A DNA stretch of 7,565 bases from Bacillota bacterium. Lineage in GTDB: Bacteria; Bacillota_I; Bacilli_A; ML615J-28; CAG-698. Below, piece after piece: positions 1 to 7,234 of this stretch; positions within the stretch are counted from its first letter, which is position 1, and each line of letters starts with the position of its first letter. A program made the translations under genes and the position numbers. The stretch lies in assembly GCA_023422115.1 (NCBI GenBank), contig JAEZSA010000198.1, forward strand, positions 1 through 7,565. Direction: 5' to 3'. The notes below the pieces were generated by a model. It searched no databases. It was not told the origin of the DNA and saw only the letters and a program-made list of their open reading frames with translations.

Positions 1-1740
1 GGTGTTGAACCGCAAACAGAAACTGTTTGGCGACAAGCAACGGAATATAAAGTTCCACGAATTGTTTTCATCAATAAAATGGATAAAACTGGAGCAGATT
101 TCAATTTTTCAACTCAAAGTTTACACAAGAGATTGGGAGCGAATGCTCATCCAATCACGATTCCTATTGGAGCCGAAACGGATTTTGATGGAATTGTTGA
201 TCTTGTTACCATGAAAGCTTATCACTATTTAGGTGATGAACATGAAGACAACGTAGAAATAGAAATTCCAGACTATTTAATGGTAGAAGTTAATAATCGT
301 CGAGAAGAATTAATTTCCGCTGTCGCAGATTTTGATGATGAGTTAATGATGAAGTATTTAGAAGGCGAAGAAATATCAGTAGATGATTTAAAAAAAGCAA
401 TTCGAAAAGCCACACTAACGGTTGATTTCTTTCCAGTAATGTGTGGAACAGCTTTTAAAAACAAAGGCTTAAAATTAGTGATTGATGCGGTTGTTGATTA
501 CTTACCTTCTCCGATTGATGTTCCTCATATTGTGGGAAAAAATCAAAAAGGAGAAGAAATGGAAGTAAAATCAACAGATGAACAACCTTTTGCAGCTCTA
601 GCATTTAAAGTTATGACAGACCCTTTTGTAGGTAAGTTAACTTTCTTTAGAGTTTATTCAGGTGTTCTTGAATCCGGTTCTTATGTTTATAATCCTGAGA
701 AGGATAAAAAAGAAAGAGTTGGCCGTATTTTAATTATGCATGCCAATGATCGTACTGATATTGATGAAGTTCATGCTGGTGATATAGCTGCTGCTGTCGG
801 TCTAAAAGTAACGACAACTGGTGATACTATTTGTGATCCAAAACGCATTGTTGTTTTAGAATCAATGGTTTTTCCAGAACCAGTTATTAGCGTAGCAATA
901 GAACCAAAAACAAAAGTGGATCAAGATAAGATGGGCACAGCTTTACAAAAGCTTGCTGAAGAAGATCCAACATTTAAAACTTATACAAATAGCGAAACAG
1001 GACAAACAATCATTTCTGGTATGGGAGAACTACACTTAGAGATTATTGTCGATCGTATGAAACGAGAATTTAGAGTGGAAGCCAATGTTGGTCAACCACA
1101 AGTATCTTATCGTGAAACAATCAAACGATCAGCTGAAATTCAAGGAAAATTTGTTCGTCAAAGTGGAGGTCATGGCCAATATGGAGATGTTAAAATCAGA
1201 TTTGAACCCAATCCTGGTAAAGGATATGAATTCGTTGATGCTGTTGTTGGTGGAGTTGTTCCAAAAGAATATATAAACTCTATCAATAAAGGTTTAGAAG
1301 CTTCTTTACAAAATGGTAATTTAGCAGGATATCCAACAATTGATATAAAAGCAACTTTATTTGATGGATCTTATCATGAAGTTGACTCCAGTCAAATTGC
1401 ATTTGAGATTGCTGCAAGTTATGCATTTAAAAATAGTAAAGAAAAATGTGAACCCGTATTACTAGAACCAATTATGTCTGTAGAAGTAGAAGTACCAGAT
1501 GAATACTTAGGAAATGTAATTGGAGAATTAATTAGTAAACGAGGACGAATTGAAGGCCAAGAAGCTCATGCTCGTTTTCAAAGAGTAAAAGCTTTAGTAC
1601 CTCTAGCCAATATGTTTGGCTATGCAACCTCTTTGCGTAGTAATACTCAGGGAAGAGGTAATTATACAATGCACTTTTCATGTTATGAGGAGTGTCCGAA
1701 ATCGATTGCTGCTGAAGTAATCAAAAAGCGTAATGGCTAG
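1..1740 (+). CDS. fusA: Elongation factor G (EF-G), 5' partial
   Basis: EF-G is the ribosomal translocase GTPase; it acts in the cytoplasm and moves tRNAs and mRNA after peptide transfer. The frame is open from base 1 and ends at TAG 1738-1740, giving 579 residues. The family is usually about 690 residues, so roughly 110 N-terminal residues with G1-G3 lie upstream of the window. Visible residues, numbered from base 1: G4 NKMD at 25-28, G5-like CGTAFKNKG at 148-156, domain II from about 200 (FKVMTDPFVGKL), domain III from about 292 (AIEPKTK, then GMGELHLEI), domain IV from about 370 (GGHGQYGDV 389-397; DGSYHEVDSS with tip His459), and domain V from about 485 (PVLLEPIMSVEVEVP) to the end. The domain V motif usually written GDLNSRRG reads GELISKRG here, a modest divergence. 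The first ATG in the window (79) is internal, not the start. It is followed directly by tuf, the usual str-operon order. Identification is very secure. Confidence 0.98.
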   Translation, partial: GVEPQTETVWRQATEYKVPRIVFINKMDKTGADFNFSTQSLHKRLGANAHPITIPIGAETDFDGIVDLVTMKAYHYLGDEHEDNVEIEIPDYLMVEVNNRREELISAVADFDDELMMKYLEGEEISVDDLKKAIRKATLTVDFFPVMCGTAFKNKGLKLVIDAVVDYLPSPIDVPHIVGKNQKGEEMEVKSTDEQPFAALAFKVMTDPFVGKLTFFRVYSGVLESGSYVYNPEKDKKERVGRILIMHANDRTDIDEVHAGDIAAAVGLKVTTTGDTICDPKRIVVLESMVFPEPVISVAIEPKTKVDQDKMGTALQKLAEEDPTFKTYTNSETGQTIISGMGELHLEIIVDRMKREFRVEANVGQPQVSYRETIKRSAEIQGKFVRQSGGHGQYGDVKIRFEPNPGKGYEFVDAVVGGVVPKEYINSINKGLEASLQNGNLAGYPTIDIKATLFDGSYHEVDSSQIAFEIAASYAFKNSKEKCEPVLLEPIMSVEVEVPDEYLGNVIGELISKRGRIEGQEAHARFQRVKALVPLANMFGYATSLRSNTQGRGNYTMHFSCYEECPKSIAAEVIKKRNG

Positions 1741-1750
1741 TAAATAATGC

Positions 1751-1779
1751 TTGCAATTACAAGACAAATATTATAAAAT
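1751..1779 (+). promoter_or_regulatory. Candidate sigma-A promoter for tuf
   Basis: In the 72-base fusA-tuf gap, TTGCAA (1751-1756) and TAAAAT (1774-1779) are separated by 17 bases, a reasonable vegetative promoter. Transcription would start near 1786 and give a short leader containing AGGAGG (1797-1802). I see no terminator hairpin between fusA and tuf, so tuf is probably also reached by read-through from fusA. Extra tuf promoters are known in str operons of other bacteria; this one is inferred from box matches only. Confidence 0.5.
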
Positions 1780-1812
1780 ATATATAGAAAAAACTTAGGA
1801 GGAAATTTTATA

Positions 1813-2997
1813 ATGGCAAAAGCTAAATTTGAACGTACAAAACCACACGTAAATATTGGTACCATCGGCCATGTAGACCATGGTAAAACAACTTTAACAT
1901 CAGCTATTACTCGAATTTTAGCAAAAGAAGGGCTATCAAAGGTTATGGCATATGATCAAATCGATGGTGCTCCAGAAGAAAAAGCTCGTGGTATAACTAT
2001 TAATACTGCTCACGTAGAATATGAAACAAAGGCTCGTCACTATGCTCATGTTGACTGTCCAGGACATGCCGATTATGTTAAGAACATGATTACTGGTGCT
2101 GCTCAAATGGATGGCGCTATCTTAGTTGTTGCTGCAACTGATGGACCTATGGCACAAACTCGTGAACATATCTTATTAAGCCGTCAAGTAGGTGTTCCTC
2201 GTCTTATCGTTTTCATGAATAAATGTGATATGGTAGATGATGAAGAATTATTAGATTTAGTAGAAATGGAAATCCGTGATCTATTAACTGAATATGAATT
2301 CCCAGGTGATGACATTCCAGTTATTAGAGGATCAGCATTAAAAGCTATGGAAGGCGATGCAGATGCTGAAAAAGCAATCGTTACTTTAATGAACGCTGTT
2401 GATGAATATATTCCAAACCCAGTTCGTGAAAACGACAAACCTTTCTTAATGCCAGTTGAAGATGTATTTACAATCACTGGTCGTGGAACTGTTGCAACTG
2501 GTAGAGTTGAACGTGGACAAGTTCGCGTTGGTGATCAAGTTGAAATCGTTGGTATTCATCCAACTGTAACTACTGTAGTAACTGGTGTTGAAATGTTTAG
2601 AAAGTTATTGGATTATGCAGAAGCTGGCGACAACATTGGTACATTGCTTCGTGGTATTACTCGTGAAACTGTTCAACGTGGACAAGTTCTTGCAAAACCA
2701 AAATCTGTTACTCCACATACTGAATTTGAAGCACAAGTATACGTATTAAGTAAAGAAGAAGGTGGTCGTCATACTCCATTCTTCTCAAATTACCGTCCTC
2801 AATTCTATTTCCGTACAACAGACGTAACTGGTGTTATTGAACTTAAAGCTGGTACAGAAATGATTATGCCTGGTGATAACGCTGAATTAAAAGTTACTTT
2901 AATTCACCCAATCGCTATCGAATTAGGAACTAAGTTCTCTATTCGTGAAGGTGGACGTACAGTTGGTGCTGGTAACGTTATTAAAATCATTAAATAA
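1813..2997 (+). CDS. tuf: Elongation factor Tu (EF-Tu)
   Basis: EF-Tu is the GTPase that delivers aminoacyl-tRNA to the ribosomal A site in the cytoplasm. The 394 residues are full length for the family. Start choice is clear: ATG 1813 is preceded by AGGAGG (1797-1802) with a 10-base gap, and the protein begins with the standard MAKAKFERTKPHVNIGTIGHVDHGKTT-type N-terminus. G1 GHVDHGKT is at residues 19-26, G2 GITI at 60-63 with Thr62, G3 DCPGH at 81-85, G4 NKCD at 136-139 and G5 GSAL at 173-176. Domains 2 and 3 follow, with TGRGTVATGRVERG and the C-terminal IREGGRTVGAGNVIKI. One oddity is PMAQTREH at 112-119, where most EF-Tu proteins have PMPQTREH (Ala114 for Pro). The gene lies directly after fusA and before a hairpin-plus-T-run terminator, so it ends this transcription unit. 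Confidence 0.99.
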   Translation: MAKAKFERTKPHVNIGTIGHVDHGKTTLTSAITRILAKEGLSKVMAYDQIDGAPEEKARGITINTAHVEYETKARHYAHVDCPGHADYVKNMITGAAQMDGAILVVAATDGPMAQTREHILLSRQVGVPRLIVFMNKCDMVDDEELLDLVEMEIRDLLTEYEFPGDDIPVIRGSALKAMEGDADAEKAIVTLMNAVDEYIPNPVRENDKPFLMPVEDVFTITGRGTVATGRVERGQVRVGDQVEIVGIHPTVTTVVTGVEMFRKLLDYAEAGDNIGTLLRGITRETVQRGQVLAKPKSVTPHTEFEAQVYVLSKEEGGRHTPFFSNYRPQFYFRTTDVTGVIELKAGTEMIMPGDNAELKVTLIHPIAIELGTKFSIREGGRTVGAGNVIKIIK

Positions 2998-3009
2998 AAT
3001 ATTAAAAAT

Positions 3010-3040
3010 AAGTCTTGTATTTAAATATAAGACTTTTTTA
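3010..3040 (+). terminator. Rho-independent terminator after tuf
   Basis: AAGTCTT (3010-3016) pairs with AAGACTT (3029-3035). The stem can extend inward through a G-T pair and TAT/ATA to a small TTAA loop, and it is followed by a T-rich tract to 3039. It starts 13 bases after the tuf stop codon and separates the translation genes from the sulfur gene downstream. The stem is AT-rich and modest in strength. Confidence 0.8.
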
Positions 3041-3059
3041 TTTGCTAAATAAGTATTTT

Positions 3060-3101
3060 TGTGACTTTATCACATACAATCCTAAAAACAAGGACTATAA
3101 T
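3060..3101 (+). promoter_or_regulatory. Candidate promoter with TGTGA/TCACA dyad
   Basis: Upstream of the sulfur-relay gene a perfect -10 box, TATAAT (3096-3101), lies 36 bases before the ATG. The matching -35 region (about 3073-3078, CATACA) is a poor match. Overlapping its upstream side is the inverted repeat TGTGA-CTTTA-TCACA (3060-3074), similar in half-site to Crp/Fnr-type and Rex-type operators, but with a 5-base centre where those normally have 6. A weak -35 overlapped by a dyad would suit regulated transcription. A second TATAAT (3108-3113) has no good -35. This is inferred from pattern only. Confidence 0.35.
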
Positions 3102-3137
3102 GAATTATATAATAAAATAAAAGTGGAGGTTAGTTTG

Positions 3138-5612
3138 ATGGTTAAAAAAACAGTCATTATCGGTGGTGCTGCTGGAGGTGCAACAACTGCAGCAAGACTT
3201 CGTCGTCGTGATGAAAATATGGAAATCGTTATATTGGAAAAAGGAGAATATATTTCCTATGCAAATTGTGGATTGCCATATTATATTGGAGGAGTAATTC
3301 AAAATCGCGAGTCATTGTTGCTGCAAACACCTAAAAAAATGGAAGATAATTTTAAAATAAAAGTAAAAACTTCATCAGAAGTAATTTCCATTGATCGCAG
3401 TAAAAAAGAAGTAACTGTGATAAATAGGAAAGAGGGAACTACATTTACGGAAACCTATGATAAATTAGTCATTGCAACCGGCTCTACTCCGATTAAACCC
3501 AATATTCCCGGGATTCAACAACCTAATATTTTTACTCTTTGGAATATTCCTGATACGGATCAGATTAAGGCTTATGTTACTAACAATGGAGTTAAAAAAG
3601 TAGCGGTAATAGGTGGAGGTTTCATAGGCTTAGAGATGGCAGAAAATCTTCATCATCTTGGTTTACAAGTGAGTATTATAGAAATGCAAAATCAAGTAAT
3701 GGCTCCAGTAGATTTTGAAATGGCACAATTATTACATGAAAATATCACTACTAATGGGGTTTCTCTAATTTTAAATGATGGCGTTAAGGAATTTAAACAA
3801 GCCAATAACCAAACAGAAATTATTTTGAATAGTGGTAGAACAATCCCAACCGATATGGTAATTCTCTCTATAGGAATTAGACCCAATAGTCAATTGGCAA
3901 AAGATGCCAATCTAGCATTAAATCAACGAGGTGGAATAGTTGTTAATGAGTATTTAGAAACAAGTGATTCCGATATTTATGCTGCAGGTGATGCAATAGA
4001 AATAGATCACTTCCTTACAAAAACAAAAACAATGGTTCCTCTTGCTGGTCCAGCTAACAAACAAGCAAGAATAATAGCAGACAACATTGTTGGAGACAAA
4101 GTAGTCTATCGTGGTTCTATAGGAACTTCTGTAGCCAAGGTATTTGATTTGGATGTTGCTTCTGTAGGAATCAATGAGAAAACATTACTTTCTCAAGGGA
4201 AAAGAAAAGGCATAGATTATTACGCTATTAAAATCAGCCAAAAATCACATGCTGGGTATTATCCTGGAGCAACAACGATGGTTTTGAAAATGTTATTTAC
4301 CAGCGAAGGTTCTATTTTAGGAGCACAAATTGTAGGTCAAGAGGGTGTAGATAAGCGAATAGACACTCTAGCAACTGCGATTAGATTAAAGGGAACAATC
4401 TTTGATTTACAAGAACTAGAGTTTTCTTATGCTCCACCATTTTCAAGCGCTAAAGATCCTGTGAATATGCTTGGTTATGTCGCTGAAAATGTTTTGAAAA
4501 AGTTAGTTCGATTTGTTGAGGTACAAGAATTTGATGAAATTATCCATGATGAAACCAAAAAGAAAGAATATATTCTACTTGATATCAGAGAAATAGCAGA
4601 AAGACTAGTATATACCATCCCTGGAACTTATCATATTCCTCAAGGAGAAGTAAGAACTCGTTTACAGGAACTGGATAAAAATAAAAAAATAATTGTATTT
4701 TGTGCTGTCGGCGTTCGTTCTTATAATATTGCTAGAGCATTAACAGAACTTGGATATGATGCTTATGTGTTAATAGTCGGAACAGGTTTTTATCGCTCGA
4801 TGCATTATCAAGAAGAAAACAAAAACCAGGTAGAAGAAGTAGAATTAAATGACAAGGAGAAAGATGTTGTGATTGTAGATAAAGCAGTACAAATTTTAGA
4901 TTGTTGTGGAATGCAATGTCCAGGACCAATTATGAAGGTCAATGAAACGATAAAAACAATGAAAGATGGAGAAGTACTTCAGGTTTCTGCTACGGATATG
5001 GGATTTGCTCGTGATGTTGAAGCATGGTGCCATCGTACTAATAACACTTTTATTCGTTCAGAAAAGAAAGATAAAATGATTGTAGCCTTGATTAAAAAAG
5101 GAACAGAGAGTAAAACTATGATGGCTCAATCAGAACCATTGCCACAAGGAAAGACTATTATTGTTTTTGATGGAGAATTAGATAAAGCCATCGCTTCTTT
5201 CATTATTGCTAATGGAGCAGCTGCAATGGGACGTAAGGTAACCATGTTCTTTACCTTCTGGGGATTGAACTTATTAAGAAAACCAAAAAAACAAAAAGTA
5301 AAAAAACCGTTTATGGACCGTATGTTTGGTATGATGATGCCACGCGGAGTCAATAAAGCAAAATTATCGAAGATGAATATGGCCGGTTTAGGAGCAAAAA
5401 TGATTAAGGGCGTTATGAAAAAGAAGAATGTTTCTTCTTTAGAAGAATTAATGCAACAGGCAATAGCAAATGGAGTAAAGCTTATTGCTTGTACAATGTC
5501 AATGGATATCATGGGGATAAAACGTGAAGAATTAATTGATGGTATCGAATATGCAGGTGTAGCAACTTATTTAGGCGATGCTGAAGAATCCAATGTAAAC
5601 TTATTCATCTAG
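3138..5612 (+). CDS. CoA-disulfide reductase fused to rhodanese, TusA-like and DsrE2-like domains
   Basis: This 824-residue protein probably reduces CoA or other disulfides/persulfides with NAD(P)H and passes sulfane sulfur between cysteines in the cytoplasm. ATG 3138 was chosen because GGAGG (3125-3129) sits 8 bases upstream and the protein then starts directly on the FAD Rossmann strand (VKKTVIIGGAAGG). An upstream ATG at 3015 is in frame but lies inside the tuf terminator and adds 41 unlike residues. Domains: FAD/NAD(P)H oxidoreductase 1-450 (IGGAAGG 8-14; SYANCGLPYY with redox Cys44; second nucleotide motif IGGGFIG 158-164; YAAGD 281-285; CoADR-type tyrosines in AGYYPGA 372-378 and SYAPPFSSAKDPVN 430-443). 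Rhodanese is about 460-555 (CAVGVRS, Cys522), TusA-like about 585-655 (LDCCGMQCPGP, Cys594) and DsrE2-like about 671-824 (ACTMSMDIMG, Cys785). I see no signal peptide or clear membrane segment. This fusion type is known in Bacillota; the physiological substrate is not shown by sequence. Confidence 0.93.
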   Translation: MVKKTVIIGGAAGGATTAARLRRRDENMEIVILEKGEYISYANCGLPYYIGGVIQNRESLLLQTPKKMEDNFKIKVKTSSEVISIDRSKKEVTVINRKEGTTFTETYDKLVIATGSTPIKPNIPGIQQPNIFTLWNIPDTDQIKAYVTNNGVKKVAVIGGGFIGLEMAENLHHLGLQVSIIEMQNQVMAPVDFEMAQLLHENITTNGVSLILNDGVKEFKQANNQTEIILNSGRTIPTDMVILSIGIRPNSQLAKDANLALNQRGGIVVNEYLETSDSDIYAAGDAIEIDHFLTKTKTMVPLAGPANKQARIIADNIVGDKVVYRGSIGTSVAKVFDLDVASVGINEKTLLSQGKRKGIDYYAIKISQKSHAGYYPGATTMVLKMLFTSEGSILGAQIVGQEGVDKRIDTLATAIRLKGTIFDLQELEFSYAPPFSSAKDPVNMLGYVAENVLKKLVRFVEVQEFDEIIHDETKKKEYILLDIREIAERLVYTIPGTYHIPQGEVRTRLQELDKNKKIIVFCAVGVRSYNIARALTELGYDAYVLIVGTGFYRSMHYQEENKNQVEEVELNDKEKDVVIVDKAVQILDCCGMQCPGPIMKVNETIKTMKDGEVLQVSATDMGFARDVEAWCHRTNNTFIRSEKKDKMIVALIKKGTESKTMMAQSEPLPQGKTIIVFDGELDKAIASFIIANGAAAMGRKVTMFFTFWGLNLLRKPKKQKVKKPFMDRMFGMMMPRGVNKAKLSKMNMAGLGAKMIKGVMKKKNVSSLEELMQQAIANGVKLIACTMSMDIMGIKREELIDGIEYAGVATYLGDAEESNVNLFI

Positions 5613-5620
5613 ATTAAAAA

Positions 5621-5732
5621 GGGGTCTGTAAAGAATTCTGTTGATAGATAAAATATTTTGGTCTCTTTACAGACGATAAATCGTCCCTGTCAAGAATTCT
5701 GTTGATGGATTCCTGTCAAAAATTCTGTTGAA
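5621..5732. repeat. Left-end cluster of three direct motif copies
   Basis: Three copies of one motif lie in the same orientation: CTGTAAAGAATTCTGTTGAT (5626-5645), CTGTCAAGAATTCTGTTGAT (5687-5706) and CTGTCAAAAATTCTGTTGAA (5713-5732). The last two are 26 bases apart, the first two 61 bases apart. They are probably transposase recognition ends. Having three rather than one suggests iterated binding sites, or remnants of nested insertions of related elements. Confidence 0.8.
5624..5685. repeat. Inverted repeat and adjoining palindrome in the left end
   Basis: GTCTGTAAAGA (5624-5634) is perfectly complementary to TCTTTACAGAC (5664-5674), an 11-bp stem around a 29-base centre that itself contains the palindrome AAAATATTTT. 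Its right arm overlaps a second dyad, GACGAT-AA-ATCGTC (5672-5685). No T-run follows, so neither looks like a terminator. Confidence 0.7.
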
Positions 5733-5739
5733 GAAAAAT

Positions 5740-5785
5740 AAAGTCTATGCAAATCACAGTTGTGATAAAAGCATAGACTTTTTTT
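5740..5785. terminator. Bidirectional rho-independent terminator inside the left IS end
   Basis: AAAGTCTATGC (5740-5750) pairs perfectly with GCATAGACTTT (5771-5781), and the loop contains a second small stem, ATCAC/GTGAT. On the plus strand seven T bases follow (5779-5785). On the minus strand the stem is followed by a T-rich stretch (complement of 5731-5739). It lies 18 bases past the transposase stop, so it terminates transposase transcripts, and on the plus strand it also ends transcripts coming from the sulfur-relay gene. Confidence 0.85.
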
Positions 5786-5802
5786 GCCAGATTCTTACAT
5801 TT

Positions 5803-7155
5803 TTAGTATTTATTATTTCTTTTCTTAGGAGTATTTAATATAGTTACATTATGATTTATAACATAAATGCATCTATTTCTAAATCTCCAAAAATTAGAAT
5901 AGCCATTTCCATTTACATTTATCTTTTCTAGGATAGCATTTAATCCTTCAATAGCTCCCGAAGACAATCTTCTTGGAACTGGATGTTCATCCATTCTTTT
6001 AGGTTTTGATAAAGCATCGGGAATAGTAATAAAAGAATTAATGATGTACTCTTTCCAAGTAGATAATGTCTTTGCAACTTCAAAGAAGACTGATAGATTA
6101 GAGCCATAAAAATCATCAATCAATGTCTCTAATTCATCCTCACAATTAGAAATAATAGCAGTCTTATTAAACTCCCTATATCTTGCTGTTAACGAGTATG
6201 CTTTTTGTAATCTTTCGTCAATATCGAGCATATACTTCATTAAACTGTGTTTATCAACCCACATGCCTAGTTTTCGATTATAAAATCTTTTGTCTGTTAT
6301 TTTATCGAACTCAGTAACAAAATAAAATCTATATTTTTTTAAAACATAGTAATAGGGATGATTATCCTCAAGATCTTCCGTTTTAAGATTAAATCTTTGC
6401 ATTACAGCAATTCTAACATTATTCATAGCATGATTAATTGTTTCCATGATATGAAAAGAATCTATCGCAATTTTAGCACTTCTAAAGTATCTTTTTGCAA
6501 TATCTAGATAAGGCTCCCACATATCCATTGTGATGTATTTTACTTTTTGTCTTGCTTCTTTGGAAAACATAGAGAAATATTTTTCGAGAATATGTTTGTG
6601 TCTAGAGTAAACAATATCATAAATTTCAACCTTTTTAAAGTCAACAATTACAAATAAATAGGTGTTGTCAGTCATGCTTTTATTGATATGTTTCTCATCA
6701 AAACTAAGAATCTCCGGTAAATCGCCTGGAGTATAATCAACATATCGATCAAACACATCGATGACATTTTGTCTTGAAAGATGAAGATCACGAGCGACAC
6801 TTTCAAAGGTTATATTAGCTAGTTTTAATTTTTCAAGAATAATTAGAATAGACTCTTTGGAAATGGTTTCTTTGGGATTAGAAAACGAATCTTTTTCATA
6901 AAAGACAGTATGGCACTCCTTACATTTATACCTTTGAATATGGCACTTAACTAAAAATAACATGGTGGAATAAGTACAGTGCTTAATTGTTTTAGTAGTA
7001 GTTCCATTTTTATAGAGTTTACTGGAACCACACGAAGGGCAACATTCATCTTCAGGAAGGTAAAAAGCGTCAACATAAATGATTCCTTTACTCGTACGAA
7101 AATGGAAGCGATCAAAATCGAAGTTAACATCTTTAAAATAATGATAATATATGAT
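5803..7155 (-). CDS. ISL3-family DDE transposase, start codon abnormal
   Basis: This transposase cuts and joins the ends of its element. The frame is open from just after a TGA at 7180-7182 to TAA 5803-5805. Numbered from the in-frame ATC at 7155 (about 450 residues, near family length), it shows a zinc ribbon (CPSC 39-42 and CKEC 78-81), an HTH around 112-136 (ESVARDLHLSRQNV), and a DDE core: FDEKH with Asp153, TMDMW 209-213, IDSFHIM with Asp232, and SSGAIEGLNA with Glu403. No ATG, GTG or TTG exists in this frame before ATG 6963, which would remove half of the zinc ribbon. AAAGGA (7168-7173) sits 8 bases before a TTG at 7157-7159 in another frame; that frame stops at TAA (7133-7135), and loss of one T from the TTTT at 7135-7138 would join the two. 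It is therefore either a start or frameshift defect or a non-standard start. Family call is secure; start and activity are uncertain. Confidence 0.85.
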   Translation of the reverse strand: MIYYHYFKDVNFDFDRFHFRTSKGIIYVDAFYLPEDECCPSCGSSKLYKNGTTTKTIKHCTYSTMLFLVKCHIQRYKCKECHTVFYEKDSFSNPKETISKESILIILEKLKLANITFESVARDLHLSRQNVIDVFDRYVDYTPGDLPEILSFDEKHINKSMTDNTYLFVIVDFKKVEIYDIVYSRHKHILEKYFSMFSKEARQKVKYITMDMWEPYLDIAKRYFRSAKIAIDSFHIMETINHAMNNVRIAVMQRFNLKTEDLEDNHPYYYVLKKYRFYFVTEFDKITDKRFYNRKLGMWVDKHSLMKYMLDIDERLQKAYSLTARYREFNKTAIISNCEDELETLIDDFYGSNLSVFFEVAKTLSTWKEYIINSFITIPDALSKPKRMDEHPVPRRLSSGAIEGLNAILEKINVNGNGYSNFWRFRNRCIYVINHNVTILNTPKKRNNKY

Positions 7156-7195
7156 ACAATATATCCGTCCTTTCTTAGTTCAATCTGGCGATTCT

Positions 7196-7224
7196 ATTAT
7201 AGCAAAGGACATTTTTATTTACAA
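7196..7224 (-). promoter_or_regulatory. Transposase promoter (extended -10)
   Basis: On the minus strand TTGTAA (7219-7224) and TATAAT (7196-7201) are separated by 17 bases, and TGC precedes the -10 box, giving an extended -10. The start of transcription would be near 7189, followed by the AAAGGA ribosome binding site at 7168-7173. It reads only into the transposase gene, which argues that translation was meant to begin near 7150-7160 and not at ATG 6963. Confidence 0.65.
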
Positions 7225-7234
7225 ATTAAAAAAA

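Noticed and set aside
1750..1763. CTTG/CAAG dyad in the fusA-tuf gap as a terminator or attenuator
   Set aside because: It has only four base pairs and no T-run.
2184..2477. Minus-strand open frame inside tuf
   Set aside because: It is antisense to a conserved EF-Tu sequence, with no start signals and a low-complexity Ser-rich translation.
3015..3137. Upstream in-frame ATG giving a 41-residue N-terminal extension to the sulfur-relay protein
   Set aside because: This start lies in the tuf terminator and has no ribosome binding site. The ATG at 3138 has a good one and begins at the FAD-binding strand.
5126..5512. Minus-strand open frame of 128 codons inside the sulfur-relay gene
   Set aside because: It is antisense to the well-supported DsrE2-like domain, and its Phe/Ile-rich translation mirrors the Lys/Met-rich sense protein.
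5626..5732. CRISPR-like array, because of three similar 20-base repeats
   Set aside because: Spacing is unequal (61 and 26 bases), the repeats are imperfect, inverted copies exist at the other IS end and no cas gene is present. IS end motifs explain them.
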